From Aplectana chamaeleonis (taxonomy: Eukaryota > Nematoda > Chromadorea > Rhabditida > Cosmocercidae), in contig JAPDOI010001817.1 of NCBI GenBank assembly GCA_029168955.1, forward strand, positions 1 to 64,000: a stretch of DNA of 64,000 bases, written 5' to 3'. Every line of letters starts with the position of its first letter. The first letter of the stretch is position 1. The translations under genes were made by a program, and so were the position numbers. Under the pieces are notes generated by a model. It made no database searches and was not told where the DNA came from. It worked only from the letters and a program-made list of their open reading frames with translations. Shown here one piece after another: positions 34,957-45,328 of this stretch.

Positions 34957-35560
34957 CTCCGGGAGTACATATAAAATCTTCATCTTACTTCCCCTAGTCT
35001 TTGTCTGAACGTTCAATATAAGGGTCAAAGTGCCCGCCTCCACGCGGAAGGTACGCAAGAAACCGACAAGGCTGTCGTGCGCTTATGAATCTTGGCTCAA
35101 ATCTAGTTGGAGGGGGTCTTCCAAGATTCAACCCTAAAAATGAAAGTTTAATTGGATATGGGTTTTTCAATAGCGTTATCAGTCATTGCCTATTTAGAAA
35201 ATATGTAAGCTCTGGTACAGCCGTAGTGACCTGTTGATTTCGATTATCACCGGCAGCGGAGCGGTGGGCCTCGGTGAATTATAACTAGCGATATGGAGGT
35301 TTCAACGAAAAAGCCACAACTCTGCGCTGTGATAATCGAAAACATGAGTTTACTTGGAAAGAAACAGAGTTCAGAATCCACCTGGATAGCCTTTACATAC
35401 AACAAACAATTATATTTTATCAAACTTATCAAAGACCACCCGCATCGCTTCATTTCTAAAAATAAACCCACCGATTTTTCGCCCCTCCCGCTCTGCCATA
35501 GCGATGTCTCTGGATCATTCATACTTCACCGGCGGAGCGGGAGGCGCGGCAGGTCGAAAT
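34957..35560. other. No recognisable gene
   Basis: A 102-codon plus-strand frame (35293-35601) and a 91-codon minus-strand frame overlap here without recognisable domains. AGCGGAGCGGTGGGC (35250) and CGGCGGAGCGGGAGG (35530) are two GC-rich patches that might be ends of a small repeat. GGGGTCTTCCAAGATTC at 35108 resembles the end of the following hairpin element. Confidence 0.4.
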
Positions 35561-35563
35561 CTG

Positions 35564-36060
35564 TAAAAAAGGGGTCTTCCAAGCAAAAGTGGTTTGGTTA
35601 GCGTTACAAATGTTTCAACAAAAAGGGAACAATAGGAAAGCTGAATGAGAAGAGTCTACAAAAAATGAACAATATCCTCCAAGAACTCTTTTCTTTTTCA
35701 AAACATCTAAACAGCGGAAACAAAGCGTTGCGGTTCTCTATGAGGAAGCGCTTTTGGCTCCATAAAGAAATTTGATTATGTGAGTGCCGATAAAATATAC
35801 ATATATGCATGTGTACCTAATAGCTATCATTAAAAGAGATGATGTCAAATTGTTCTAGGGAACCAGTCAATTCTTCCTCGTAAAATACAACAACGGTTTG
35901 TTTCCGCTGTTTAGAAATTTCGAAAAAGAAAAGAGTTCTTGGAGGATATTGTTCATTTTTTGTAGACTCTCCTCATTCAGCTTTCCTATTGTTCCCTTTT
36001 TGTTGAAACATTTGTAACGCTAACCAAACCACTTTTGCTTGGAAGACCCCTTTTTTTCAG
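35564..36060. mobile_element. Hairpin (fold-back) element
   Basis: The left arm 35564-35735, from AAAAAAGGGGTCTTCCAAGC through GTGGTTTGGTTAGCG to AAGAACTCTTTTC, is repeated as its reverse complement at 35893-36058. The loop is about 160 bp. The arms are close to identical, so a transcript would fold into a long duplex. No protein coding seen. The class is uncertain; no clear target duplication was identified. Confidence 0.85.
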
Positions 36061-37160
36061 AATTGTTCACTTTTTCTTGATATTACGCTGTAATATCCCA
36101 TGCAAGAATTTCGAACAAAGGCCTCTTCATCTCCCAACTAGATCAGTCCTCTTTCTGTGGTCACAAGAATCAATGTCCCAAACTGTTGTAAAACTATCTT
36201 AGAAAAATCACTCGATGTGGCTGACAAGACCGATGTTCACATGATAATATTAGCTAATAATTGAATGATATCCATGAAATCGTTCCACATATTCATTCAT
36301 ATTGATCGCGTCAGCCACATCTGGCTAACCGGGTGTTATTTGCGCCTTCCATGTTTTTCATATGTATCGAACGGGTCGGCCACGGTGATTTTCTCAACCA
36401 ACTCTGACAGGGGCGTTAGGCCCCGGTTATAGTTGGTCGCTCAGACGTAGCCAGCCCGGTCGATAATCATGAAAGCCTGCTGGCCTACAGCCGGATGCAG
36501 AATCTGCCCGCAGTTCTTCGCTTGCGAATGAAACTAACTTAAAACCTGGACAGTCAGAAACTACCTTCCATTCCATCTGGACACTTTCACATCAGTGGAA
36601 CAAAGCAGTTTTACATACTCATTATTTCGTTTCCGCCGACCCATTCCTTCGCAGAACAGCCGCTTCGATTCCATGAATCTGATATGAAAAAGCTCTGCTG
36701 AGCTGCGAATGGATGGAGATAGTTCTAACAATTTGTTTTTGAAATTGGATGCTGATAAGCAAGTACCATTTATTGCAGAAAAAATCAGTAGGCTGGTGAA
36801 GAACAATGAGGGAGCACTCAAAATGGGGTTGTGTGAATGACCTAACCGCGTTACGAAACTGAAAAGCAGGCTGGCAACATGACCTACATAACATCTCAAG
36901 TTTCTGCACGCTATGCTTGTCATCCTTACACTTTTACAAAAGTTTTGCAAGGTGTTCTTATACTCATGCGCAAATTCCGTGGCATCCAGCACACTATCTG
37001 AGACAACTAGCGCAAAGCTCAAGACTCTTGCTGATTCTTTGGGGTATCCTGCATAATTTTTCGGATGGCTGGCATCGGGTCTGGGCTCCTGCTCACTCTA
37101 CGGGGTGGTCTGCACAACTTTTCGGATGACCAGCAACGGGTCCCGAACACCTGCTCACTA
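36061..37160. other. No recognisable gene
   Basis: A 153-codon minus-strand frame (37022-36561) has no domain that I recognise. Sequence from 37235 is a dispersed repeat also present near 12330-12560. Confidence 0.4.
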
Positions 37161-37423
37161 TCCGGGTTTCCACGACGTCCCGATGACGTCATCAGAAGCC
37201 CGAAGCACTTTTGAGATTATCCTAGACGGGCGGGGCACCCACGATTTTCTCATGAAAATGAATGGAAACCTTGATAAAAGGTGCTTGATGCTGCTATCAA
37301 TCATTGTTGTTGATGAACTTCTGTAGAAATACTTCGATTGATAGCGTTATAGATCGGTGGTTCATTCCATTTCTGACTTGAATCTTGAGTGCCCCCCCCC
37401 GTCTAGGATAGTCCCGCACTTTT

Positions 37424-39420
37424 CACGACGTCCCGATGACGTCATCAGAAACTCGAGGCACTTTTCACGACGTCCCGATGACGTCACGAGAAGCCCGAAG
37501 CACTTTTCACGTCGTCCCGATGACGTCATCAGAAGCCCGAAGCACTATTCGCGACGTCCTGATGACGTCATCAGAAGTCCGAAGCACTTTTCGCGACGTC
37601 CCGATGACGTCATCAGAAGCCCGAAGCACTTTTCACGACGTCCCGATGACGTCATCAGAAGTCCGAAGCACTTTTCACGACGTCCCGATTGTGTCATCAG
37701 AAGCCCGAAGCACTTTCCACGACGTTCCTATGACGTCATCAGAAGCCCGAAGTACTTTTCACGACGTCCCGATGACGTCATCAGAAGCCCGAAGCACTTT
37801 TCACCACGTCCCGATGACGACACGAGAAGCCCGAAGCACTTTCCACGACGTTCCGATGACGTCATCAGAAGCCCGAAGCACTTTTCACGGCGTCCCGATG
37901 ACGTCATCAGGAGTCCGAAGCACTTTTCACGACGTCCCGATGACGTCATCAGAAGTCCGAAGCACTTTTCACGACGTCCCGATTATGTCATCAGAAGCCC
38001 GAAGCACTTTCCACGACGTTCCGATGACGTCATCAGAAGCCCGAAGCACTTTTCACGACTTCCCGATGACGTCATCAGGAGCCCGAAGCACTTTTCACGA
38101 CGTTCCGATGACGTCATCAGAAGTCCGAAGCACTTTTCGCGACGTCCCGATGACGTCATCAGAAGCTCGAAGCACTTTTCACGTCGTCCCGATGACGTCA
38201 TCAGAAGCCCGAAGCACTATTCGCGACGTCCTGATGACGTCATCAGAAGTCCGAAGCACTTTTCGCGACGTCCCGATGACGTCATCAGAAGCCCGAAGCA
38301 CTTTTCACGGCGTCCCGATGACGTCATCAGGAGTCCGAAGCACTTTTCACGACGTCCCGATGACGTCATCAGAAGTCCGAAGCACTTTTCACGACGTCCC
38401 GATTATGTCATCAGAAGCCCGAAGCACTTTCCACGACGTTCCTATGACGTCATCAGAAGCCCGAAGTACTTTTCACGACGTCCCGATGACGTCATCAGAA
38501 GCCCGAAGCACTTTTCACCACGTCCCGATGACGTCATCAGAAGCCCGAAGCACTTTTCACGGCGTCCCGATGACGTCATCAGGAGTCCGAAGCACTTTTC
38601 ACGACGTCCCGATGACGTCATCAGAAGTCCGAAGCACTTTTCACGACGTCCCGATTATGTCATCAGAAGCCCGAAGCACTTTCCACGACGTTCCTATGAC
38701 GTCATCAGAAGCCCGTAGCACTTTTCACGATGTTCCGATGACGTCATCAGAAGCCCGAAGCACTTTTCACGACGTCCCGATGACGTCACGAGAAGCCCGA
38801 AGCACTTTCCACGACGTTCCGATGACGTCATCAGAAGCCCGAAGCACTTTTCACGACTTCCCGATGACGTCATCAGGAGCCCGAAGCACTTTTCACGACG
38901 TTCCGATGACGTCATCAGAAGTCCGAAGCACTTTTCGCGACGTCCCGATGACGTCATCAGAAGCCCGAAGCACTTTTCACGACGTCCGATGACGTCATCA
39001 GAAGCACGAAGCACTTTTCACGACGTCCCGATGACGTCATCAGAAACTCGAAGCACTTTTCACGACATCCCGATGACGTCACGAGAAGCCCGAAGCGCTT
39101 TTAGCGACGTCCCGATGAAGTCACGAGAAGCCCGAAGCACTTTTCATGACGTCCCGATGACGTCATCAGAAGCCCGAAGCACTTTTAGCGACGTCCCGAT
39201 GACGTCACGAGAAGCCCGAAGCACTTTCCACGACGTCCCGATGACGTCATCAGAAGCCCGTAGCACTTTTCACGACGTCCCGATGACGTCATCAGAAGCC
39301 CGAAGCACTTTTAGCGACGTCCCGATGACGTCACGAGAAGCCCGAAGCACTTTCCACGACGTCCCGATGACGTCATCAGAAGCCCGAAGCACTTTTAGCG
39401 ACGTCCCGATGATGCCATCA
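37424..39420. repeat. 42-bp satellite with a TGACGTCA octamer per unit
   Basis: About 47 tandem units of exactly 42 bp, with the pattern GAAGCACTTTTCACGACGTC then CCGATGACGTCATCAGAAG. Most units contain the perfect 12-bp palindrome GATGACGTCATC, whose core TGACGTCA is the consensus site of CREB/ATF-type bZIP proteins. Variants (CACGAG for CATCAG, GATTATGTCATC, GGCGTCC, ACTATTCGCG) recur at fixed spacings of 252, 420 and 672 bp, all multiples of 42, showing higher-order units. Because 42 is divisible by three and the monomer lacks stops, both plus frames (453 and 518 codons) and part of the minus strand stay open; I do not regard them as genes. A lone monomer lies at about 37170-37210. Confidence 0.93.
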
Positions 39421-40021
39421 GAATCCCCACTCACCCACAAATCGATTACGTACCAGCCTACGTACCTCCTACCAACTTACCTGTGTGCCAAGTTGATTGC
39501 CTGAGACCATTGGCAGTGGCTATTAGCAGTGAGGACTGAAAAGCGTGACGGCCTACGGCCCACGGCCCACGGCCCACGGCCTACGGCGCACACCATGAAA
39601 TTTTCTTAAGCTTTCGGGCTCACAACTTCGTTATTTGTAAACCGATTTTGCTGAAATTTGGATAGCAGGTGTCTTCTTGACCCCTTCACTTATATCCAGA
39701 AGGAAGTTTCCAGAAATTTTGTTTGAAAGATTCTATAAACTTTTATATAAAACTCCAAGTGATCACAAGGCCTAGGCAAAACCAAACCTCTGCAGCCGCT
39801 TCGCGGCTGGAGGGATTTTCTTCATACTCACCTCTTCGCCCGAGCGGGCCTCTCTGGCAGAGCGAGAGGCTGGAAGTATGAATAGCCCCTAATAGATAAG
39901 GGTTTGTAGCGTGTACGCTCTAGGAAGATACGTACTCTGGTTATTATGTAAAAGTCCGACTGCTTCAAACATGGGCGTCACTCGTCTGTTTTTGAGAAGT
40001 TTAATGTCTTTCTATGGCACG
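39421..40021. other. No gene; short GGCCCAC tandem
   Basis: 39546-39590 holds a short tandem of CGGCCCACGGCCCACGGCC type. The rest is unremarkable, with two inverted words around 39795-39880 (CAGCCGCTTCGCGGCTG and GAGGCTGGAAGTATGAA). Confidence 0.45.
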
Positions 40022-40250
40022 ATATATGATCAGAAGTTATCACAAGGTATCTGAGTTGAACGCAAAACTCAGATGTCAGGCAGGACTCGAAACTGTATTG
40101 CACGCTTTCCGAGAGAGAGTATTACCATTACACTATCGACACCCCATTCTGCATGCCTCAGCCAATTACACATCAACTGTTTAGGCACAACGGTAATCAC
40201 CCGATAACGGGTTTGATATGGTTAGCACATATCGGCATTTAATCCAGTTA
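40022..40250 (-). mobile_element. tRNA-derived SINE, copy 3
   Basis: Same leader, tRNA-like block and tail as the copies at 26075-26650. The B box is degenerate here (GTTTCGAGTCC on the minus strand, near 40093-40083), so this copy has probably lost internal promoter function. Confidence 0.7.
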
Positions 40251-40251
40251 A

Positions 40252-41221
40252 AGGCAGTATTCACGATGATTTCCGTCCTTGAGTTTTTCACATAAGACAA
40301 TGCGTTGGCCTCCAAAAGTTACCAAAATTACGAAGAAACGGAGAGAAACGCCGTGAAACGTCGTATTTCAGTAACATTATTCTATATCATGGACGAACAT
40401 GTCCGGTTGGATAACCATGTTCATGTTGGTCGTCACCGGTGGAAAATTAGGTCAATCGAAAATAGAATATTTTATGCAAGGCAGGATTAGTTAGGACTCT
40501 AAGGAAAGAACGAAGCAATATAGAGTAGGGATTTGCAAAGGATGGGTCCGCAAAAGATTTCGTGGTCACAACAAACACTTCCTGTGATCATTAAGAGGCG
40601 GGGTTCTGGTACCTTTTTCTCATTTTCAGGCAGTGGTCGCGATGAAAGCGTTATACAAAAAAAATTAAAAATTAGCTTAGATTGAAAACAGCTGAAAGCT
40701 ATGAAGGTAGCTCGGTGAAAAACGAATTAGAATTAGAGTTGATAGGGCCCAAAAAAGCCAGTTCGTGCACCCGTGCACAGCGAAAGATTGCAGTCTCATG
40801 CCGAGCAGTCAAAAATTCTACGACATTTAAAGGAAGAAATGTATTAAAATTTACGCGATCAAAAGAGTTGACCAATGAAAGCAAGCACTTCAGTCAATGT
40901 TTTTGACTAGACGAGTCCGAAGGATAATGTTCATTGATTGAAATTCATTTTCAAGCCAGCTGATGTTCTTGATATCAGAGATCATCGCTGCCGATGATGT
41001 GGAGTGGGCTCGTCCACCATCAAAAGATAAGAAAGTTTAGGCTTCAAATTTGGTCCGAAAGAGCGTTTTTTCGCGATTTTTTCTCATTGGTCCTACTACT
41101 CTAAACCCAGAAAAGGGTTTAGGGAGAAAAAGAAGACAAGCATATTTTATCGCGACCACTGCCTTTAATCTATATAGCTAATAATCTCATAATTGAAGAT
41201 TATCATGAGCACTGCCTTTAA
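40252..41221 (+). mobile_element. TTAA MITE, family C, copy 3, split by family A
   Basis: The left part 40252-40627 matches family C from AAAGGCAGTATTCACGAT to GATCATTAAGAGGCGGGG and gives the empty site for element J. After the inserted family A copy (to 41172), the family C 3' end resumes as ATAATTGAAGATTATCATGA and finishes ACTGCCTTTAA at about 41221, sharing that TTAA with the next element. Confidence 0.82.
40627..41172 (+). mobile_element. TTAA MITE, family A, copy 3
   Basis: Left end TTCAGGCAGTGGTCGCGATG (TTAA changed to TTCA) and right end ATCGCGACCACTGCCTTTAA. Internal landmarks as in copies 1, 2 and 4. It is nested inside family C copy 3. Confidence 0.88.
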
Positions 41222-41608
41222 AGGCAGCAGACACGCTCAAAATTGGTATCGATTTTATGACATAAATCAAAGGTTTGGAGCTATTGGGAACTGACGAGAA
41301 AACGAACGAAAAGCGTGTTGCCAAATAGAGGATTAACGGTTATTTTGTTATCGGGTGAAAGTGAACGAGTTTTACGGCGCGCGGTTGAAACAGCGACCGT
41401 ATCAATCTGGACGAGTTTGTAATTTGGGGCGGGGTTGCAGAAGCTCAGGGGCGGGGTTGCAGGAATTTTTCGATTTTCATTGCTGAAATTTAGTAGTTTT
41501 GACTCATTTTTGGCTCTTCCAACGGCATGAGCAGTCTACTAGGAGCCTTGCGACTCCAGAAACGTAGTTATCTCAACAACTTTTTCGAGCGTGACTGCTG
41601 CCTTTAAG
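41218..41608. mobile_element. TTAA MITE, family B-like, copy 5
   Basis: Starts TTAAAGGCAGCAGACACGCT and ends TTTTTCGAGCGTGACTGCTGCCTTTAA. The internal sequence (GGGGCGGGGTTGCAG repeated) differs from B1-B3 and is shorter. Non-coding. Confidence 0.82.
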
Positions 41609-42030
41609 CTGAGGCCTTGGAAGATCACTATCTATAAGTATGCTCGAGTTCGTTGAGTACACAAGCCTAGAGCGTTAATCGGCTCATAAATATCTCAAGT
41701 AGGTACAGCAAGATATGCAAAACTACAAAAAATATGTAACAAACTAGCGTATCTGATAAATAATGACCAGTTTTGCATGAAGAAGAATCTGAGTGTTGGC
41801 AAAGTTGTTGTTGTGCTGCAATGTTTTGTATTTTAAATTTTGAATGTAACGTTTCAGAGGCTTGATAATGGGTTTAGGGCCCGAAATGTTGCCTCAATAA
41901 AAGACCAAGAGAGTTTCATCAATATCAATACAACAAGTTACACAATGAAGCTCAGACAACCTTCTGTAATGCGATGTTGACAAAGCGTTTTCTTCAAAAA
42001 GAAAACATCACATTTCAATAGAATTAAAAC
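41609..42030. other. 3' flank of the VMA21-like gene
   Basis: Presumed 3' untranslated and intergenic sequence for the minus-strand gene. On the minus strand I see AATAAG close to the stop but no canonical AATAAA; the CCTCAATAAAAGACC sequence at about 41893 is on the other strand. No second gene. Confidence 0.4.
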
Positions 42031-42512
42031 TTATTCAGATTTTTTCAACGATAGTTTCAGCTTCTCGTCTTCTTTTTCCTCTTTGTAAGCAACATAAACG
42101 AACACAACGACAATTATTATGACCACAGCAACTCCACACAGTCCAGCGTAAAGCATCGCTTGATCAGGAGGTAAATCAAAGTAATCTCTGAAGATGTAAT
42201 AATAGGTAGTGAACATAGTAAGCAGTGAAAGTACAAACATAGCAGCTGAGAATCTGATTAGATTCTTGATTGCATTCCGAGCATGAGCAGCAGTGTAAAA
42301 CTGATCCTGCTCCGACTGCTTCTCAGAAGTAGCCATTTCTTCCTCTTTCTGCTCAGACTCAACCGGTTGATCACCCAACATTATGTCATCATCGTGGTCT
42401 TTGCAGAAGCTCCAGAGTCGGAAACGCCAGAAGCGCTCACTTTCTTAAAACTGCCAGTTGTTGATGTATTAGTTGAGGAATCGCCACGTACTACATCGTA
42501 CTCATCAGACAT
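42031..42512 (-). CDS. vma-21: VMA21-like V-ATPase assembly factor, apparent N-terminal frameshift
   Basis: VMA21 is an ER membrane protein that helps assemble the Vo sector of the V-ATPase. The frame 42381-42031 (116 codons) has an acidic N-terminus and a first membrane segment around RFSAAMFVLSLLTMF. After YYYIFRDYF comes a second segment around AGLCGVAVVIIIVVVFVYVA, then a charged tail ending KKSE, a KKxx ER-retrieval signal as known for yeast Vma21. From the internal Met-Ala-Thr-Ser it is 101 residues, the usual family length. Upstream, a 43-codon frame from ATG 42512 (MSDEYDVVRGDSS) ends in a TAA that overlaps the next ATG (TAATG, 42383-42379). A one-base change near GCAAAGACC would fuse the two into SAKDHDDDIM, which looks natural. 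It is either a real mutation, a sequencing error or a true upstream ORF. The family's usual proline in segment 1 is Ser here. No intron is needed. Confidence 0.78.
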
Positions 42513-42522
42513 CTTGTTAAGC

Positions 42523-42531
42523 TCTGAAATA
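42523..42531 (-). promoter_or_regulatory. Splice acceptor before vma-21 start
   Basis: Read on the minus strand, TATTTCAG precedes AGCTTAACAAG and the ATG at 42512. It matches the short TTTCAG-type acceptor typical of nematodes. It could be the acceptor for a trans-spliced leader or for an intron in the 5' UTR. No exon can be recognised upstream. Confidence 0.55.
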
Positions 42532-42549
42532 GATGTTATTTTTAGTGTT

Positions 42550-42745
42550 TTTGGGATGTCTGATGCTTACACAGTTCGTGTGAATAGCTGAGGAATGCAG
42601 GACGGGGTGTCAGTGGTGTAATGAGAACACTTTCGCCCAGAAAGCGTTCAACGCAGGTTTTAGTCCTGCCTGATATTTGAGTTTTGTGTTCAATTCAGCT
42701 ACATTGTGATAACTTGTGATCTTATATCATTCATTCATTGAATAC
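42550..42745 (+). mobile_element. tRNA-derived SINE, copy 4, in the vma-21 5' flank
   Basis: Shares GTGGTGTAATG, TTCGCCC.GAAAGCGT and CCTGCCTGATATTTGAG with the other copies, but the B box is altered (GGTTTTAGTCC). It lies immediately upstream of the acceptor of the minus-strand vma-21 gene, so it occupies what should be promoter or 5' UTR space. Confidence 0.7.
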
Positions 42746-42750
42746 GCTGC

Positions 42751-43410
42751 TTAAAGGCAGCATACACGCTCGCAAGCATAGTCGAGATAACAGCATAGAT
42801 AGGTCCGCACGGCCCGTACTATGTCGTCAACGACGTTTGAATCGCTAAAAACCGTCCAGGATAACAGTATTTGACAATGTTTGAGCAATCTTGCCTTCCA
42901 CGCCCGTATTTTCACACCACTTCGAGTAACAGAATGAGAATCGATATTTGTGAAAACGTGTGATTATTGAGAGTGATAGCACTATCAATTGGGAGTGCAC
43001 GAGAGAAATAGCTTGGTTTACTTGAGTATAACATGTCTGCATACCTATTGACTCTCGTCCAGTTTCGAGAATGTCGCTCTACTTTGGCTGACCTCTTGAA
43101 ATGAAAGATGTTTTCAGTGCACAAACATGTTATATTTAGGTAAATTGAGTTTTTTCTCTACTGCACTCCCTTTTTATAGTGCTATCATTCTGACTTATCA
43201 CATGTTTTCTCAAGTATCGATTCTCATTCTGCTACTCGAAGGGGTGTGAAAATACGGGCGTGGAAGGCAAGATTGCTCAAACATTGTCAAATACTGTCAT
43301 CCTGGACGGTTTTTAGCGATTCAAACGTCGTTGACGACATAGTACGGGCCGTGCGGACCTATCTATGCTGTTATCTCGACTATGCTTGCGAGCGTGTATG
43401 CTGCCTTCAA
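42751..43410. mobile_element. 660-bp near-perfect palindromic TTAA element (family B ends)
   Basis: TTAAAGGCAGCATACACGCT at the left and GCGTGTATGCTGCCTTCAA at the right. The arms pair almost base for base from 42751 to about 43034 with 43410 to about 43124, leaving a loop of about 90 bp. Landmarks on both arms are CATAGATAGGTCCGCACGG, GTCGTCAACGACGT and CGCCCGTATTTTCACACC. Arm identity is much higher than in B1-B3, which suggests a young copy or recent arm conversion. No coding. Confidence 0.93.
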
Positions 43411-43727
43411 AGGCACAGGACACCCAAAAAACTAATTTTCAGATTTCATCCTTATCTTCGAGAGAGTCACACGCTGATCACAGTGGTATCTCTGAAATCG
43501 TCCAAGACCCCCTTTGAGCAGGGTTATGGCTTTTCAAAGATGCCAAGATTTTGAGGGTGAAAATTTGGTGGACGAGTTGTCTCAGACCTGAATTTCTCTT
43601 CATTCGCAATCGTTGCGCGAGAGCGAGCCAGGATAAGAAGACAGTCCGGCAATGGACTGAAGAACGGCGATATGTTAAGAATTCATCCATCCATCCGGCC
43701 GATATCGAGGTTGAAAATCCGGAACTC

Positions 43728-45074
43728 AGACGATAGCAGGCCCTGAGCCCACCCCGAATGCACCCGGAGCCGCGTCCATGTTGCGCTCAGGGTGACAAAT
43801 TTATCAATTTCCGGGCCACATATAGTGCGATGCAGGCCACATACGTTGCGCTCCGGATCCTGCCGACGAAATTGATTCACGCAGCGCCCAGAGCGCAACT
43901 GTTGGCTGATGACGTCATAGTACATCATCCAGCGTAGACGGTTGCGCCCCGGGCGCTTTCTATGAACCGATTTCAGCAACGCATCTGCAAAAATCGATAC
44001 CTCGACGTAGTTCACACGCTTCGCTGATCGACTATCGCACCCATTTTAGCTGATCGATTTTTCAAGGAAGAATCCAGCGATTTCCACACATTCACCGATT
44101 TACCCCACCCTACTGAATTTGCTTGGATTAATAAGACCCTTAATTTTCCTTTTTCTATGCTAGTGCTGATTATGAAATACCTAAGCTTAAGACACTTTCC
44201 CCTGCTTAGAATTTTGATTCCGTCACAATTTCCCTTACAACTTCACCCATTAATATTCTGATTTCCATTGTATGCAATTTCATCCTGCAATCAACCAGCT
44301 AAGCATAGAAAATCGATGCCTAAATTAGAGCGACCGGATAAGTATCCTCTGGTTCCGAGCCAAATTTATTCTGTTCCCTCGCGCGCTTGTGCGGAGCGAG
44401 GGTAGAGACAGAGATAAAGTGAAGGGAGAAGGATACGCAGCGTACGAATGGAAATAAATTTCGTTCAGAAACAGAGTATAAGCTGAATATCGTATTTTAG
44501 AACACTCAAAATGCGTATTAAATCCAAATAATCCTCCCGATTCAATTTTTTTTCGGATTTAGGACTTTTTGATTTTTCGGAGTGGATGACTAAATGCAAG
44601 AATGCGAGCGATTCGTTTTTCTTATTTTTTTTTTCGAAATGATTAAATAAATTTAAAAAACTTCCTCCATTAATATTTGCAAAATGCGTTCGGAAGATCA
44701 TGTTAACGTTTAATTTTTTAAGACAGTCTAAATATTGCACAAATATGAAGAATATAATGAATTTTAGGATGGTCGAATATTGAGCGCAAATGTAGCAGAG
44801 GAAATCAATTACAAGCCCCACAAGAGAAAGAGTGAGAATTCCACTCAAAAAATCGCAGGAAGCCCAGATGCTCTTCCTTGTTTCAATCGATTCATCTAAT
44901 TTCGAAATGCGCGCGTCAGTCAACGCATGTGGCCCGAGAAGCAACCTGAACGCACTGCAGGTTGCAATCACAACCGAAACGCACCGCAAGTTTGAATATC
45001 AACTGCTCTGCGTTTCGGTCGCAGTGGGCGGGGAGAGGCGGAGCCGGTTGCGCTCTGGGCCTGTTACTGTCTGA
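43728..45074. mobile_element. Possible DNA element inside family E
   Basis: Ends AGACGATAGCAGGCCCTGAG and, in reverse complement, AGACAGTAACAGGCCCAGAG, resemble terminal inverted repeats around 1.35 kb of sequence. The interior near the ends repeats GTTGCGCTC words (43790-43900 and 45040). It contains the 174-codon frame described separately. No transposase motif was recognised. Confidence 0.4.
44465..44989 (-). CDS. Hypothetical protein with two predicted membrane segments
   Basis: A 174-codon uninterrupted frame in AT-rich DNA. The middle holds two hydrophobic stretches, FLSGILTLSLVGLVIDFLCY and ILKFIIFFIFVQYL, followed by a lysine-rich, hydrophilic C-terminal part (FEKKNKKNES, SEKSKSPKSEKK). 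I do not recognise a family. It may be fortuitous, since stop codons can be sparse by chance and no start context, intron or conserved partner is evident. It lies within a presumed mobile element. Confidence 0.25.
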   Translation of the reverse strand: MRCVSVVIATCSAFRLLLGPHALTDARISKLDESIETRKSIWASCDFLSGILTLSLVGLVIDFLCYICAQYSTILKFIIFFIFVQYLDCLKKLNVNMIFRTHFANINGGSFLNLFNHFEKKNKKNESLAFLHLVIHSEKSKSPKSEKKLNREDYLDLIRILSVLKYDIQLILCF

Positions 45075-45328
45075 GAAGGGGGTCGGGCCTGTGGTGGTGA
45101 GCGAAAGGGGTCGGGCCTGTGGTGGTCGCTTATATCTCGCTTATTTGAAGGAATTGAGGTCTGGCATTTGGCACGTGTTATACAGGAGGGGTCTTCTACA
45201 CAATTACATGAAAATCTCAAAATTCTTATCTGAGAGTGTACTGCGCCTTTAAGGCACACGTAATAGAAAAATAGGGATGACTAGAACATGTGTGGAAGGC
45301 ATGGAAAGCGAGTATTGGCATCACAGTT

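Larger units (their letters stand above)
43407..45253. mobile_element. TTAA-type element, family E, interrupted
   Basis: The left part (43407 to about 43690) starts TCAAAGGCACAGGACACCC and contains GGTGGACGAGTTGTCTCAGA, shared with the family E copies at 60-62.5 kb. The right part (about 45075-45253) contains GGGTCGGGCCTGTGGTGGTC and ATGAAAATCTCAAAATTC and ends GTACTGCGCCTTTAA, like 60160-60310 in reverse. The sequence between is probably a separate insertion. Confidence 0.6.

Noticed and set aside
34686..35058. Frames of IFIFIF, NININI or IYIYIY repeats
   Set aside because: They are translations of the (ATAAAT)n microsatellite.
37424..39420. CRISPR array
   Set aside because: The units are contiguous 42-bp repeats without distinct spacers, in a eukaryotic context.
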